A stretch of DNA of 64,000 nucleotides from Bacillota bacterium (GCA_023460795.1 JAEWPC010000020.1:124001-188000), one strand, 5' to 3'. Shown: positions 44,019-53,449, numbered from the stretch's first letter. A program made the numbers and translations. The notes: generated from the letters alone by a model not told the origin.

Positions 44019-45455
44019 ATGAACGGTCGAGACGTCACGTTGACATTAATTCATACGAACGATATCCATAGCCATTTCGACGCCGCTTCCCGCATAGCGA
44101 CATATGTAGAAGAAGTTAGGCGGAGCGTAGGCGCAGACAACGTGCTTCTGCTCGATTGCGGAGATTTCCTGGATCGGGTCAGCGTCGAGACCGAAGGCTC
44201 TGGCGGCGCGGCGAACGTCGCGTTGCTGCAAAGGTTCGGCTACGACGCCGTGCTGATCGGCAATAACGAAGGCTTGTCTTATACGATCGAAGAGCTCGAG
44301 ACCTTATACGCGGACAGTGCGTTTCCCGTCGTCTGCGCGAATATGGTCCGACTAAGCAGCGGGGAGCCTCCCGCATGGATGACGCCGACTTGGACGACCG
44401 TGAAGTCGGGAATGCGAATCGGCATCGTCGGGTTGACAGCCGCATTCGACGTGTACTACCGGCTGCTGGGATGGGAAGCGCTCGAACCGATTTCGGTTGC
44501 CCGGGCGCAGGTCGGCAGGATAAGGTCGAACGTGGACGTCGTCATCGTGCTCTCCCACCTCGGCCTCAAATACGACAAGCGATTAGCCGAGGAAGTCGAA
44601 GGGATCGACCTGATTCTCGGCGGCCATACCCATCATCTGCTTGCCTCCCCGCTGACGGTCGGCAACACGACGATTAGCGCGGCAGGCAAGTTCGGACAGC
44701 ACGTCGGACGGCTGGAATTAACGCTTGCGGAGGGCGACAATCGGGTAAGCATTACCGGCGGTTGCTTGCCGACTGACGAGATGAAGCGCGACGACGGCGT
44801 CGATCGACTGATCGACGAATATCGCGGCGAGGCTTACGGCACGTTGAACCGCCCCGTCGCGACATTGATCGATCCGTTGCCGCATAATCCTTACGAGGAA
44901 TCTCCGCTGGCTACGTTGCTGGCAAGCTCGGTAAGACGCGTGACCGGCACCGAGATCGGTCTCGTCAACGCGGGCCAGTTGCTTGGCGGCTTGCCGGCAG
45001 GAGAGGTGACGGAGCTGACGATTCATGAGCTGTGCCCTTCTCCGATCAACCCTTGCGCGATCAAGCTGAGCGGCCGGCAGCTCATACATGCGCTCGAGGA
45101 AAGCTTGCTTCCGGAATATTACGAGCTTGAATTCCGCGGCTTCGGGTTCCGGGGCAAAGTGCTCGGCACGCTATGCACGGACGGTCTCGAACTGCTGATC
45201 GACGAGACGAAACCGGCATACCATCGTATCGTCGAAGCACGGGTCGGCGGCGAGCCGCTTCAAGCGGATCGCGCATACGACGTGGGCACGCTCGACATGT
45301 TCACCTTCGGAGTCGGTTACGTGGGCTTGAAGGAAGGCGCGGACGTTCGATACTTGTTGCCGGATTATATTCGGCATACGCTCGCGGACGCGCTGAACGA
45401 CGAGTCGATGGTTCGTGACTGTTTTAGGCCGAGAAGAAGCTATAGACCACGTTAG
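44019..45455 (+). CDS. 5'-nucleotidase/UDP-sugar hydrolase family protein (YunD-like)
   Basis: 478 aa. The metallophosphatase domain shows IHTNDIHSHF, LLDCGDFLD, GNNE, VVIVLSHLG and GGHTHHLL. The C-terminal 5'-nucleotidase domain has INPCAIKLSGRQLIHALEES and VGTLDMFTFG. No signal peptide is present, which matches the cytoplasmic YunD of Bacillus subtilis. AGGAGG precedes the ATG. It is likely a nucleotide phosphatase acting inside the cell. Confidence 0.88.
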   Translation: MNGRDVTLTLIHTNDIHSHFDAASRIATYVEEVRRSVGADNVLLLDCGDFLDRVSVETEGSGGAANVALLQRFGYDAVLIGNNEGLSYTIEELETLYADSAFPVVCANMVRLSSGEPPAWMTPTWTTVKSGMRIGIVGLTAAFDVYYRLLGWEALEPISVARAQVGRIRSNVDVVIVLSHLGLKYDKRLAEEVEGIDLILGGHTHHLLASPLTVGNTTISAAGKFGQHVGRLELTLAEGDNRVSITGGCLPTDEMKRDDGVDRLIDEYRGEAYGTLNRPVATLIDPLPHNPYEESPLATLLASSVRRVTGTEIGLVNAGQLLGGLPAGEVTELTIHELCPSPINPCAIKLSGRQLIHALEESLLPEYYELEFRGFGFRGKVLGTLCTDGLELLIDETKPAYHRIVEARVGGEPLQADRAYDVGTLDMFTFGVGYVGLKEGADVRYLLPDYIRHTLADALNDESMVRDCFRPRRSYRPR

Positions 45456-45517
45456 CTATAGCCGAAGCGGCAATGATACGCACCTTATTATGGATACGCA
45501 AGGAGTGACACGGCAGC

Positions 45518-46372
45518 ATGCTGCACTGGTTTGATTCGATTATTCTAGGCATTGTTGAAGGTTTGACCGAATTTCTGCCCGTATCCTCGACGGGGCATAT
45601 GTTGCTCACGAACAAGCTGTTAGGCTACGAGACGACGCCCGAGGAACTGAAATCGTTCGAGATCATTATTCAATTCGCGGCGATCTTGGCGATCTCGCTC
45701 GTCTATCGGAACAAGATCCTGCAAGTGTTCGGAATCGGGCGCAAGGAAGCGGTCAGAGGATTGTCCGTGGACGCGTTTCCCGAACGCCGACTGAACATGC
45801 TTCACGTCGCGCTGGCGATCGTCCCTCCGCTCGGAGCGGCTTTCCTATTCCGCGATTACATTAAAGACGATGCTTTCAACAATACGTCGCTCGTATTGTG
45901 GGCGCTAGTCGTCGGCGGGATCTATATGTGGATTTCGGAAGCGTTGTACGAATCGGGCAGAATCAGAAGAACGTCCGAGACGATGGATCAGATTACATAC
46001 AAGCAAGCTTTCATTATCGGTTTGATTCAGTGCGTATCCGCGCTATGGCCGGGCTTCTCGCGCTCGGGCTCCACGATGGCCGCGGGTATGCTGACCGGGC
46101 TTAGCTATCGTGCTTCCGCCGATTTCTCGTTCTTCGTGGCGATTCCGATCATGACGGTGGCGACGGGATACGAGCTGGTCTCGAACATCGACCAATTCCG
46201 CTCCGGCGCCATCGACATCGGCTTCTTGGCCACCGGCTTTATCGTCTCTTTCGTCGTCGCTTGGCTCGTCGTCGTTGCGTTCCTGCGGATGCTGCAGAAG
46301 ATCAAATTGCGTTATTTCGCATGGTATCGTTTCGTACTCGCCGCTCTTTTCTACTGGTTCATGATGAAATAA
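45518..46372 (+). CDS. uppP: Undecaprenyl-diphosphatase UppP (BacA)
   Basis: 284 aa, about eight membrane segments. The two family motifs are present: GLTEFLPVSSTGHM (residues 12 to 25) and PGFSRSGSTMAAG (residues about 178 to 190). It recycles the lipid carrier for peptidoglycan synthesis and gives bacitracin tolerance. AAGGAGTGA precedes the ATG. Confidence 0.95.
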   Translation: MLHWFDSIILGIVEGLTEFLPVSSTGHMLLTNKLLGYETTPEELKSFEIIIQFAAILAISLVYRNKILQVFGIGRKEAVRGLSVDAFPERRLNMLHVALAIVPPLGAAFLFRDYIKDDAFNNTSLVLWALVVGGIYMWISEALYESGRIRRTSETMDQITYKQAFIIGLIQCVSALWPGFSRSGSTMAAGMLTGLSYRASADFSFFVAIPIMTVATGYELVSNIDQFRSGAIDIGFLATGFIVSFVVAWLVVVAFLRMLQKIKLRYFAWYRFVLAALFYWFMMK

Positions 46373-46485
46373 TTCGAAATTTGGCGAATCCTGTCGTATA
46401 TTTTTGTCGTAAACCCTTGTCTTGTCTTCGGAAATATCTTACATTCTCATTAGACAACATCGAGGCAAAGGGGGAAACGTTACGA

Positions 46486-47601
46486 ATGCGCATGGTGCCG
46501 ATTTCGTTATGCAGGCCGGGCATGAGGCTGGCCAAACGAATTTATTCTGACGATGGCATCGTGCTGTTGGCGGAAGGCGTCGAGCTGACGCCGGCCATGA
46601 TTCGAAGGCTGAGCAACAGTCCGATTCATTTCTTGTACATCGAAGATGCACGCACGGAAGGAATCGTCATCCCGGATATGCTGTCCGAGGAGACGCAGAG
46701 GCAATCGATGCATGCGATCCGAATGGCTTTCCGCGAGTACGTCGACCAGCCGGCTAGACGCAAATCGGTAACCTACCCTTATGTGGGACGTTCGATCAAG
46801 CAGTCGATGCACATGATCCTTGATGAGCTCGGAAGCAACAAAGACGCCATGATCATGCTCATGAACATGCATACGGTCGATCACTATTTATACACGCATT
46901 CGCTTAACGTCTGCGTGTATACGGCGTTGCTCGGCATCGCGAACGGCTACGATCAAGACCAGCTCATGACGCTCGGGATCGGTTCGATGCTGCACGACAT
47001 CGGGAAGACGCAAATCTCGATGCAAGTTCTGCTGAAGCCGGGCGCCCTCACCAAATCCGAGTATGACGAGATGAAGCGCCATGCCGAGCGCGGGTATTAC
47101 TTGCTCAAGGATGAACCTAACATCCCGCTGCTTGCCGCGCACTGCGCCTACCAACATCATGAACGCTTGAACGGCAGCGGATATCCGCGCGGCTTGAAAG
47201 ACGACGAAATCCACGAGTACGCCAAGCTGATCGGCATCGTGGATTCCTACGACGCGATGACGAGCCATCGGATTTACAAGAAGGCTATGCTACCGCACGA
47301 AGCGGTGGAAGTGCTCTATACCGGCAGCGAAACGCTGTACGATACGGAGATGCTGAAGCTGTTCCGCGACAAGGTAGCCATCTATCCGATCGGGGTTACG
47401 GTGAAGCTGAACACGGGCCAAAGCGCCGTCGTCGTCGACATTAATTCCGCCGCCGCCCACAGACCGATCGTCAGGGTCATTACGGACGAAGTCGGCGAAG
47501 ACTTGTCCGCTCCGTACGAGATGGATTTGTCCAAGCAGTTGAACATTCTGATCGATTCGGTCGAGCTAGGCGAATTGGACCGCAATTCGCTTCCGGCTTG
47601 A
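46486..47601 (+). CDS. HD-GYP domain protein
   Basis: 371 aa from ATG 46,486. It carries HDIGKTQI with the preceding MLHD, and HHERLNGSGYPRGL, so both HD and GYP motifs are intact. The N terminus (MRMVPISLCRPGMRLAKRIYSDDG) resembles that of the other HD-GYP protein in this window, and the two may be paralogues. It probably hydrolyses c-di-GMP and shares this signal with the GGDEF protein at 62,143. Confidence 0.88.
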   Translation: MRMVPISLCRPGMRLAKRIYSDDGIVLLAEGVELTPAMIRRLSNSPIHFLYIEDARTEGIVIPDMLSEETQRQSMHAIRMAFREYVDQPARRKSVTYPYVGRSIKQSMHMILDELGSNKDAMIMLMNMHTVDHYLYTHSLNVCVYTALLGIANGYDQDQLMTLGIGSMLHDIGKTQISMQVLLKPGALTKSEYDEMKRHAERGYYLLKDEPNIPLLAAHCAYQHHERLNGSGYPRGLKDDEIHEYAKLIGIVDSYDAMTSHRIYKKAMLPHEAVEVLYTGSETLYDTEMLKLFRDKVAIYPIGVTVKLNTGQSAVVVDINSAAAHRPIVRVITDEVGEDLSAPYEMDLSKQLNILIDSVELGELDRNSLPA

Positions 47602-47609
47602 CGACCTCC

Positions 47610-47657
47610 AACCGGCTTCACCTTGCAGCCCAAGCGGCGCAAGGAGAAGCCGGTTTG
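47610..47657 (+). terminator. Rho-independent terminator
   Basis: AACCGGCTTC (47,610) pairs with GAAGCCGGTT (47,645), with an inner CCTTGC/GCAAGG stem. The T-run is weak. Confidence 0.75.
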
Positions 47658-47719
47658 CATTAAGAGCCGTTAGACCAGTACAATATTCATATATACACAG
47701 TAGACAGGAGCCATTCGAC

Positions 47720-48874
47720 ATGTCCGGTTTCACCCTTCCTTCCGCCGCGGAACGATTCGCGCCGCCGTCGGATTGGACGCCGCTTTCGCCTGCTTACGAT
47801 CCTTGGGACCCGATTCGTTCGCTGAGCCGATACGGGCGTCACAAGCTTACGAGCGTCGAATTTACGGTAACCCATCTATGCAATATGAGGTGCGAGCACT
47901 GCGCGGTAGGCGACAGCTTAACGATGACCGAAGCGCCTCATCTTCCGATCGATATGATCCTCCGCAGACTGGACGAGGTCGAGCACTTGGAGACGATCAG
48001 CTTGACGGGCGGAGAACCGACCTTCCGAATGGAGACGATAACGGAAGTGATGCTGCCGTTATTGAAATACGCGAGAAGTCGCGGCATCCGGTCGCAGCTG
48101 AATTCCAACGTAACGCTCGACTTCGAACGCTACGAATTGATCGCTCCTTATCTGGACGTCATGCATATTTCTTTCAACTATACGGAGGCCGAACATTTCC
48201 GTCAGATCGGCTTCGCCAAGTCCGGCCGACAGGTTAGCGCGGAGATGACCGGGAAGCTGTACGAGCGCATGATCGACAACGCGCGCAGGCTCGCGGAAGG
48301 CGGATTATTCGTATCCGCTGAATCCATGATCAACTATCGTACGTATAACCATATTGCGGATATTCATCGTCTGATCGTCGAGATGGGGTGCAAGAGGCAC
48401 GAAGTGCATCCGATGTACCCGAGCTCGTTCGCGTCCGGCTTGCCGGCGATCACGAGAGAACAGATGAGTTCGGCCGTCTCGACGCTGCTCGATCGCCGCG
48501 ATCGGAACGTATGGATGCTGTTCGGCACGCTCCCGTTCTTCGCCTGCAGCGACAACGAGGAAGAACGCGGTTTAGTAAGGCGTTTAATGGCAGAACCTAA
48601 CGTTACCGTCCGCAACGATCCGGACGGCCGCAACCGGGTGAACGTGAACTTGTTCAGCGGAGACGTCTACGTGACGGACTTCGCGGCGATTCCGTCGTTC
48701 GGCAACGTGAAGAACGAACGGCTTGACGACGTATTCGAGCGCTGGCAGAACCATCCGTTGCAACGGGCGATCAACTGCCATTGTGCGGAAGCGAGCTGCT
48801 GCGGACCGAATCTGCTCGTCAAAGAAATGTATTACGAAGGTGCCGACTTCTTAAGCAGAAGAGCCATACCTTGA
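47720..48874 (+). CDS. yfkAB: Radical SAM/CxCxxxxC motif protein YfkAB
   Basis: 384 aa. The radical SAM motif CNMRCEHC (residues about 54 to 61) is followed by LTGGEPTF, and the C-terminal CHCAEASC gives the CxCxxxxC motif that names the family. The B. subtilis YfkAB gene is the nearest known relative; its reaction is not known. AGGAGCC lies before the ATG. Confidence 0.88.
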   Translation: MSGFTLPSAAERFAPPSDWTPLSPAYDPWDPIRSLSRYGRHKLTSVEFTVTHLCNMRCEHCAVGDSLTMTEAPHLPIDMILRRLDEVEHLETISLTGGEPTFRMETITEVMLPLLKYARSRGIRSQLNSNVTLDFERYELIAPYLDVMHISFNYTEAEHFRQIGFAKSGRQVSAEMTGKLYERMIDNARRLAEGGLFVSAESMINYRTYNHIADIHRLIVEMGCKRHEVHPMYPSSFASGLPAITREQMSSAVSTLLDRRDRNVWMLFGTLPFFACSDNEEERGLVRRLMAEPNVTVRNDPDGRNRVNVNLFSGDVYVTDFAAIPSFGNVKNERLDDVFERWQNHPLQRAINCHCAEASCCGPNLLVKEMYYEGADFLSRRAIP

Positions 48875-48924
48875 CCATCGCCATCCCGGATCGGGAGGCA
48901 AGCTAGCGAGGAGTTGGAACGCAT

Positions 48925-50274
48925 TTGGAACAGTTTCATTGGGGTTCGATCATAGGCAATGCTCTTCTCGTCCTTTTCCTCGTATTCCTGAACGGATTTT
49001 TCGTAGCGTCGGAATTCGCGCTGGTGAAGGTGCGGCAATCCAGATTGACGCAGCTCAGCAACGAGGGCAACGTGCGCGCGAAATACGCGCTTAAAGTCAA
49101 CAAGAAGCTGGACGCGTACTTGTCCGCGACGCAGCTCGGGATCACGCTGGCCTCGCTCGGATTAGGCTGGGTGGGGGAGCCGGCGCTCGCGGACTTGATC
49201 ATCGAACCGCTGCTGCACGAGTTCGGCGTGACCGACCCGGACATTATCCATCCGATCTCGTTCGCGGTAGCGTTCTGTATCATTACGTTCCTGCATATCG
49301 TGCTCGGCGAACTGGCGCCGAAGTCTCTGGCGATTCAGCGGTCCGTAGGCGTCTCCCTTTGGTTGTCGTGGCCGCTGCTGATCTTCTATCGGATTTTCCA
49401 ACCGGTGATCTGGTTCCTGAACACCACCGCCAACCGATTGCTTCGTCTCGTCGGCGTGGAGCCGGCTATGGAGCACGAGGTGCATACGGAGGAAGAGATC
49501 CGCATTCTGATGAATCAGAGCGCCAAGACGGGCATCATCGACAAGGACGAGATGACGCTGTTCGATAACGTATTCGAATTCGCGGATCGCGTGGCGCGAG
49601 AAGTCATGCTTCCTCGCACGGATATGGATTGCCTGTTCGCGAACCAGAGCTTCGCGGACAATCTGAAGCTCGTGCATGCGACCAAGCATACGCGTTACCC
49701 GGTAGGCGTAGAGGACAAAGACCAAATTATCGGCTTCGTCCATATCACCGATCTGCTGATGGCCGCTCCGGACCAAGAGCACGATCTGAAGCAGTTGCTG
49801 CGTCCGATTCTCAGCGTGCCGGAGACGATGGAGATCAGCAAAGTGCTGAAAATGATGCAGAAGAGAAAATCCCAGCTCGCGATCGTCATCGACGAGTACG
49901 GGGGCACGGCCGGCATGCTGACCGCGGAGACGATCATGGAAGAGATCGTCGGCGAAATTCACGACGAATTCGACGACGAGCTTCCGAGCGTCATGGTGAA
50001 AGGGGAATTAACCTCCGTGGACGGGCGTATGCTCATAGAAGAAGTGAACGATCTGCTGGGCCTGTCCATCGAAGACGAGGAGGTCGATTCGATCGGCGGC
50101 TGGATGTTCAACCACCTGGAGGGCAACATCGCCAAAGGGCAGAAGGTGAACGACCAAGGCTACACGTTCGAGATTGCGCAGACCGAGCGGCTTCGCGTCG
50201 TCAGGGTACATATCTACCGCGAGCAGCCGCTCGTTAAGGAACCGGCCGGACAAGCCGCGTTACCGAAGGAATAA
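48925..50274 (+). CDS. CNNM/CBS-domain membrane protein (hemolysin-like)
   Basis: 449 aa, TTG start with GAGGAG upstream. The N-terminal DUF21/CNNM part has about four membrane helices (LLVLFLVFLNGFFVASEFALVKV). A CBS pair follows (VMLPRTDMDCLFA, LRPILSVPETMEISKVLKMM), and the C-terminal CorC/HlyC domain ends the protein (IGGWMFNHLEG). Members transport or sense Mg/Co ions rather than lyse cells. Confidence 0.9.
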   Translation: MEQFHWGSIIGNALLVLFLVFLNGFFVASEFALVKVRQSRLTQLSNEGNVRAKYALKVNKKLDAYLSATQLGITLASLGLGWVGEPALADLIIEPLLHEFGVTDPDIIHPISFAVAFCIITFLHIVLGELAPKSLAIQRSVGVSLWLSWPLLIFYRIFQPVIWFLNTTANRLLRLVGVEPAMEHEVHTEEEIRILMNQSAKTGIIDKDEMTLFDNVFEFADRVAREVMLPRTDMDCLFANQSFADNLKLVHATKHTRYPVGVEDKDQIIGFVHITDLLMAAPDQEHDLKQLLRPILSVPETMEISKVLKMMQKRKSQLAIVIDEYGGTAGMLTAETIMEEIVGEIHDEFDDELPSVMVKGELTSVDGRMLIEEVNDLLGLSIEDEEVDSIGGWMFNHLEGNIAKGQKVNDQGYTFEIAQTERLRVVRVHIYREQPLVKEPAGQAALPKE

Positions 50275-50314
50275 CCGGCAACCGGGAGAGCCGGGGGAGA
50301 GAGAGGGAACGTCG

Positions 50315-51346
50315 ATGCCGATCAGAACCGTTATCTTATTAGGTTCATCGCTAGTGTTTCTATATTTGCTATTTACGGTAGGAGCGCCATTCCTGCTGGC
50401 AATCGTTACGGCTATCTTCTTAGAGCCGCTGACGACGGTGCTTATGAAGAAGGTTAAGATGAATCGGCTGGCGGCTTCGACGATTTCCAGCACGATCTTC
50501 ACGGTCGGATTGCTCGGGATGATGGCGCTCATCGGCATTAAGCTCGTGAACGAGTTTACCGATTTTCTCAAGAAGACGCCGGATATTCTGGATAACGCCC
50601 AGACGTACTTGAACGACCGGCTCGAAGATCTCCAGAACTATACGAACGGCGGGACGGGCGACGCCGGCCAGCTGGAAGATTGGCTGAACAACTTGACCAA
50701 TATGCTCATCTCATTGGCTCAGAACGTCGCTAGCACCTTAGGCAATTTCGCCAGCGGCATACCGGATTTCTTCATTTTCTTCATCGTGTATCTCGTGGCC
50801 GTGTACTTGTTCGCGTTTAGCTTGCCGATGATGAAAACTTCTTTCCTTAGCTTGTTCGACGACACGTCCAAAGTTCAAGTCGAAGAAGTGCTGGTGAGCT
50901 TGCGCAAATCGGTGTTCGGATTTCTACGCGCGCAGCTGTTGCTTAGCGTCGTAACTTATATTCTATCTTTCATAGGGTTGCTTATTATCGGCACGAGCTA
51001 CCCGCTCGCGATCGCGCTGCTTATCGTCGTGGTCGATATTCTCCCGGTGCTCGGTACCGGTTCGGTGCTCGTTCCATGGGCTATCTATCAGCTCGTGACC
51101 GGAGATATTTTCACCGGAATAGGGCTCATTATCCTGTTCCTCGTCATTACCGTCGTGCGCCGCATCATCGAACCGAAAATTCTCGGGGACGCGGTAGGCA
51201 TCGGCTCGTTGTCCGCTTTGATCAGCTTGTATGTCGGTTACGAGCTTGTCGGGGTCGTCGGCGTATTCCTGGGTCCGATCATCGTCATCGTCATCTCGGC
51301 GATGCGCAAGGCGGGTCTGTTCGAATTCAAAATCAAGTTCCAGTAA
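50315..51346 (+). CDS. AI-2E family transporter
   Basis: 343 aa from ATG 50,315 (GAGAGGGAA upstream). About seven membrane segments: N-terminal VILLGSSLVFLYLLF, central FFIFFIVYLVAVYLFAF, and C-terminal ILPVLGTGSVLVPWAIYQL with EPKILGDAVGIGSL. The substrate is not predictable; the family includes proposed AI-2 exporters and Na/Li-H antiporters. Confidence 0.88.
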   Translation: MPIRTVILLGSSLVFLYLLFTVGAPFLLAIVTAIFLEPLTTVLMKKVKMNRLAASTISSTIFTVGLLGMMALIGIKLVNEFTDFLKKTPDILDNAQTYLNDRLEDLQNYTNGGTGDAGQLEDWLNNLTNMLISLAQNVASTLGNFASGIPDFFIFFIVYLVAVYLFAFSLPMMKTSFLSLFDDTSKVQVEEVLVSLRKSVFGFLRAQLLLSVVTYILSFIGLLIIGTSYPLAIALLIVVVDILPVLGTGSVLVPWAIYQLVTGDIFTGIGLIILFLVITVVRRIIEPKILGDAVGIGSLSALISLYVGYELVGVVGVFLGPIIVIVISAMRKAGLFEFKIKFQ

Positions 51347-51381
51347 TCGTGCTAAACGGGGAACGAAGGTGGGCGTAGCGA

Positions 51382-51825
51382 GTGTCGAATCCTAACTTGG
51401 AGCAAGAGATGCTGGCGGCGATGGCGAGAAGCGGCTGGCGAATTACCGATCAGCGCAAGACGCTAGCGCATATATTCGCTAGCAACGAAGGGTACTTGTC
51501 TCCGAAGGACGTCTATGACGAGATGAGCCGCATATACCCGAGCGTGAGCTTCGAGACGGTGTACCGCAACCTGAGAATGCTAAGCGAGATGGGCGTGCTC
51601 GAGCAGTTCTACTTCATGGACGGCGGGCTGAAGTTCAAAGGGAGCTGCATCGATCATCATCACCATCATCTGATCTGCGTCAATTGCGAGAAGACGCTGA
51701 CGTTCGAATACTGTCCGATGGAGCAGCAGCTGCAGCTTCCCGGCGACTATCAGATCTTGAACCACCGGTTCGAGGTGTACGGGATATGCGAGACGTGCCA
51801 AGCGGCTTCGCAGGAGAAGGCATAG
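51382..51825 (+). CDS. Fur-family regulator, Zur-like
   Basis: 147 aa, GTG start with AAGGTGGG upstream. It has a winged helix (RITDQRKTLAHIFASNEGYLSPKDVYDEM, SFETVYRNLRML) and a metal-binding domain with HHHHHLICVNC and CETC zinc cysteines. The pattern resembles Zur. It ends before a long terminator hairpin. Confidence 0.85.
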   Translation: MSNPNLEQEMLAAMARSGWRITDQRKTLAHIFASNEGYLSPKDVYDEMSRIYPSVSFETVYRNLRMLSEMGVLEQFYFMDGGLKFKGSCIDHHHHHLICVNCEKTLTFEYCPMEQQLQLPGDYQILNHRFEVYGICETCQAASQEKA

Positions 51826-51828
51826 ACG

Positions 51829-51876
51829 AAGACCATGTACACGGCTTGTAATGAGCCGAGTACATGGTCTTTTATC
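51829..51876. terminator. Bidirectional terminator between fur-like gene and cotJC
   Basis: AAGACCATGTAC (51,829) pairs perfectly with GTACATGGTCTT (51,860), with an inner CGGCT/AGCCG stem. T residues on one side and A residues on the other allow termination of both the regulator and cotJC. Confidence 0.88.
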
Positions 51877-51886
51877 ATCGTGAGTA

Positions 51887-52228
51887 TTAGAAAATCTTCT
51901 TCTGCTCCCGATCCGCCTTAAGGATCTCGACCGCTTCTTTGAAGCGCAACGAATGTACGATCTCCCGCTCGCGGAGAAACTTCAAGCTGTCTTGGATATC
52001 GACGTCGTCGGTATAGTCGATGAGCCATTGATAAGTCGCGCGCGCTTTTTCTTCGGCCGCGATGTCCTCGTAAAGGTCGGCGATCGGATCTCCCTTCGCT
52101 TGAATATAAGTGGCCGTCCACGGATTGCCTGCTGCATTGTTATAGAACAGAGCGCTGTCGTGGTTAACGAAATGGGGACCGAGACCGGCTGCTTCGAGTT
52201 GTTCGGGGGTCGCATCCTTGGTCAGCTT
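51887..52228 (-). CDS. cotJC: cotJC, 3' part (spore coat Mn-catalase-like), interrupted
   Basis: Minus-strand frame from the core at 52,227 to the stop at 51,887. It encodes KLTKDATPEQLEAAGLG through LRFKEAVEILKADREQ, the C-terminal 113 residues of the CotJC family, including the metal ligands in AAEEKARA and EIVHSLRF. It has no start of its own. The first 76 codons lie 8.9 kb away at 61,157 to 61,384. If the element between them is cut out at the two-base core, codon 77 becomes AAG and the joined gene has 189 codons plus stop, the length of B. subtilis CotJC. Confidence 0.93.
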   Translation of the reverse strand, partial: KLTKDATPEQLEAAGLGPHFVNHDSALFYNNAAGNPWTATYIQAKGDPIADLYEDIAAEEKARATYQWLIDYTDDVDIQDSLKFLREREIVHSLRFKEAVEILKADREQKKIF

Positions 52229-52256
52229 ATAAACAATTTCTAAATTGCAACAAAAG
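52221..52256. other. att site, cotJC 3' side
   Basis: cotJC sequence (GTCAGC) meets core TT (52,227 to 52,228), then the element arm starting ATAAACAATTTCT (52,229 on). The arm matches the inverse of the arm at the other end in 23 of 28 positions. Confidence 0.85.
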
Positions 52257-52264
52257 AAAAAGCC

Positions 52265-52408
52265 CTATTTGACTAGAGCTTTCGAGGATAATAACCGCTG
52301 TATGAATTTATCAAGATCAAGTTTTCCGAATACCTGTATAGTCCCCTTGCCGTTAACCGTTTTCTCGAAGGTCAATGGTTGCCCCATCATTGTTTCCGTC
52401 TTCGGCAT
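52265..52408 (-). CDS. Small protein next to att site, candidate recombination directionality factor
   Basis: 47 aa from ATG 52,408, which has AGAGGTG six bases upstream; a longer frame starts at 52,459. The sequence has a strand-helix look (LTFEKTVNGKGTIQVFGKLDLDKFIQRLLSS). It ends 36 bp from the att boundary. A small protein beside the att site of a serine-integrase element is a plausible excision factor, as SprB is for SPbeta, but this is inference from size and position only. Confidence 0.5.
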   Translation of the reverse strand: MPKTETMMGQPLTFEKTVNGKGTIQVFGKLDLDKFIQRLLSSKALVK

Positions 52409-52480
52409 CGGCATCACCTCTGCCTTATTTCTATGTGTGTCAAGATTTGTCCGATTCATCTAAATCTTACTATCATCATT

Positions 52481-53449
52481 TCATCTATATTTGTCTAAAT
52501 ATTCGCTCATTTCAATTTCTTCAAATACCCCAACATCCGTGTACACAATTACTTTTCCAATACGTCTCAGCCATGCGTGCCATGTGTTATTGGCTTGCTC
52601 TTTCGCACTCTTGTATTGTTCTAACAGTCCATTGTTGGAAACAATATATACCTTCGTGAAACAGGCTACTTTGTTTGAGTAACGACAACGTAGTTCGAGA
52701 GGATAACCGTCTAAGTAATTCAGCATTTCTTGAATCTTAAATTGTCCATCATATTCATCGAACAAAATAACATCTTGGGAATTGTAACCATCGAAAGGAT
52801 GCATATAATCCGTTACCCTATACACGCTTTGATAACCGTATTGTTCCATAACAGATCGTGTTTTCCCCAATGCCGTTTTACCATATATATACGTTACCTC
52901 GACATCTCTCCATGTATTTCTATACTCTTCTGTTTTGATGACTGTTCTTGCTCGTTCAATATCGCTCAAGCGTAATAAATAATCTGGATTTTCCTCCATG
53001 ATTTCGTAATTGGTTTTTCCGTCCTTTATCATATCGTATAAGTCAGAGAGGTCGGTTCTTGCCCCTTGTCGTTCTACTGGAATCTCGCCCCACTCATATT
53101 GAGAATTTATTATCTTAGTGTCCGCTTTCTCGTCATTCGCCCATTTTCCTTCTTTTAACACATAGTCTCGATTTTCTTGGCTGCTACCTCGACTCATATC
53201 AATATGAGACGTTGGAAAATTTTTCTTGACTGTGCTAAACCTGATCGGTGACGATGCGACCATATAAAGATGAGTATGATGTGTTTTCTCTTCGTTACCA
53301 ATCTCATCACTCATGCAATAATAGACACACGACTTAAAATTTCTCATTATTTCTATTATTTTTTCATGGGGTAAATCTTTTTCTATCGGATTGTTAATGG
53401 TTAAGAGAAATTTCCTCGATTGAGTGTCTTTGATGATCATCACCACCAT
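52481..53449 (-). CDS. CRESS-type rolling-circle replication protein (HUH endonuclease-SF3 helicase)
   Basis: 322 aa. HUH endonuclease motifs: I FLLTINN (14 to 20), II HTH (58 to 60), III Y96-x-x-K99 in RDYVLK. Helicase superfamily 3 motifs: Walker A GKTALGKT (190 to 197), Walker B VILFDEYDG (227 to 235), motif C VYIVSNN (267 to 273). This domain order and spacing is that of Rep from circoviruses, geminiviruses and related bacterial plasmids. It should nick the hairpin origin 34 bp upstream and unwind DNA for rolling-circle replication. Such Reps are known on some bacterial plasmids and integrated copies. Confidence 0.92.
   Translation of the reverse strand: MVVMIIKDTQSRKFLLTINNPIEKDLPHEKIIEIMRNFKSCVYYCMSDEIGNEEKTHHTHLYMVASSPIRFSTVKKNFPTSHIDMSRGSSQENRDYVLKEGKWANDEKADTKIINSQYEWGEIPVERQGARTDLSDLYDMIKDGKTNYEIMEENPDYLLRLSDIERARTVIKTEEYRNTWRDVEVTYIYGKTALGKTRSVMEQYGYQSVYRVTDYMHPFDGYNSQDVILFDEYDGQFKIQEMLNYLDGYPLELRCRYSNKVACFTKVYIVSNNGLLEQYKSAKEQANNTWHAWLRRIGKVIVYTDVGVFEEIEMSEYLDKYR

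Noticed and set aside
45173..45418. Arg-rich frames within the nucleotidase gene
   Set aside because: Frame shadows of a GC-rich gene; no start signals.
51918..52121. Arg-rich minus-strand frame starting MDGHLYSSEGRSD
   Set aside because: It is another frame over the cotJC 3' part, whose own frame matches CotJC over its full length.
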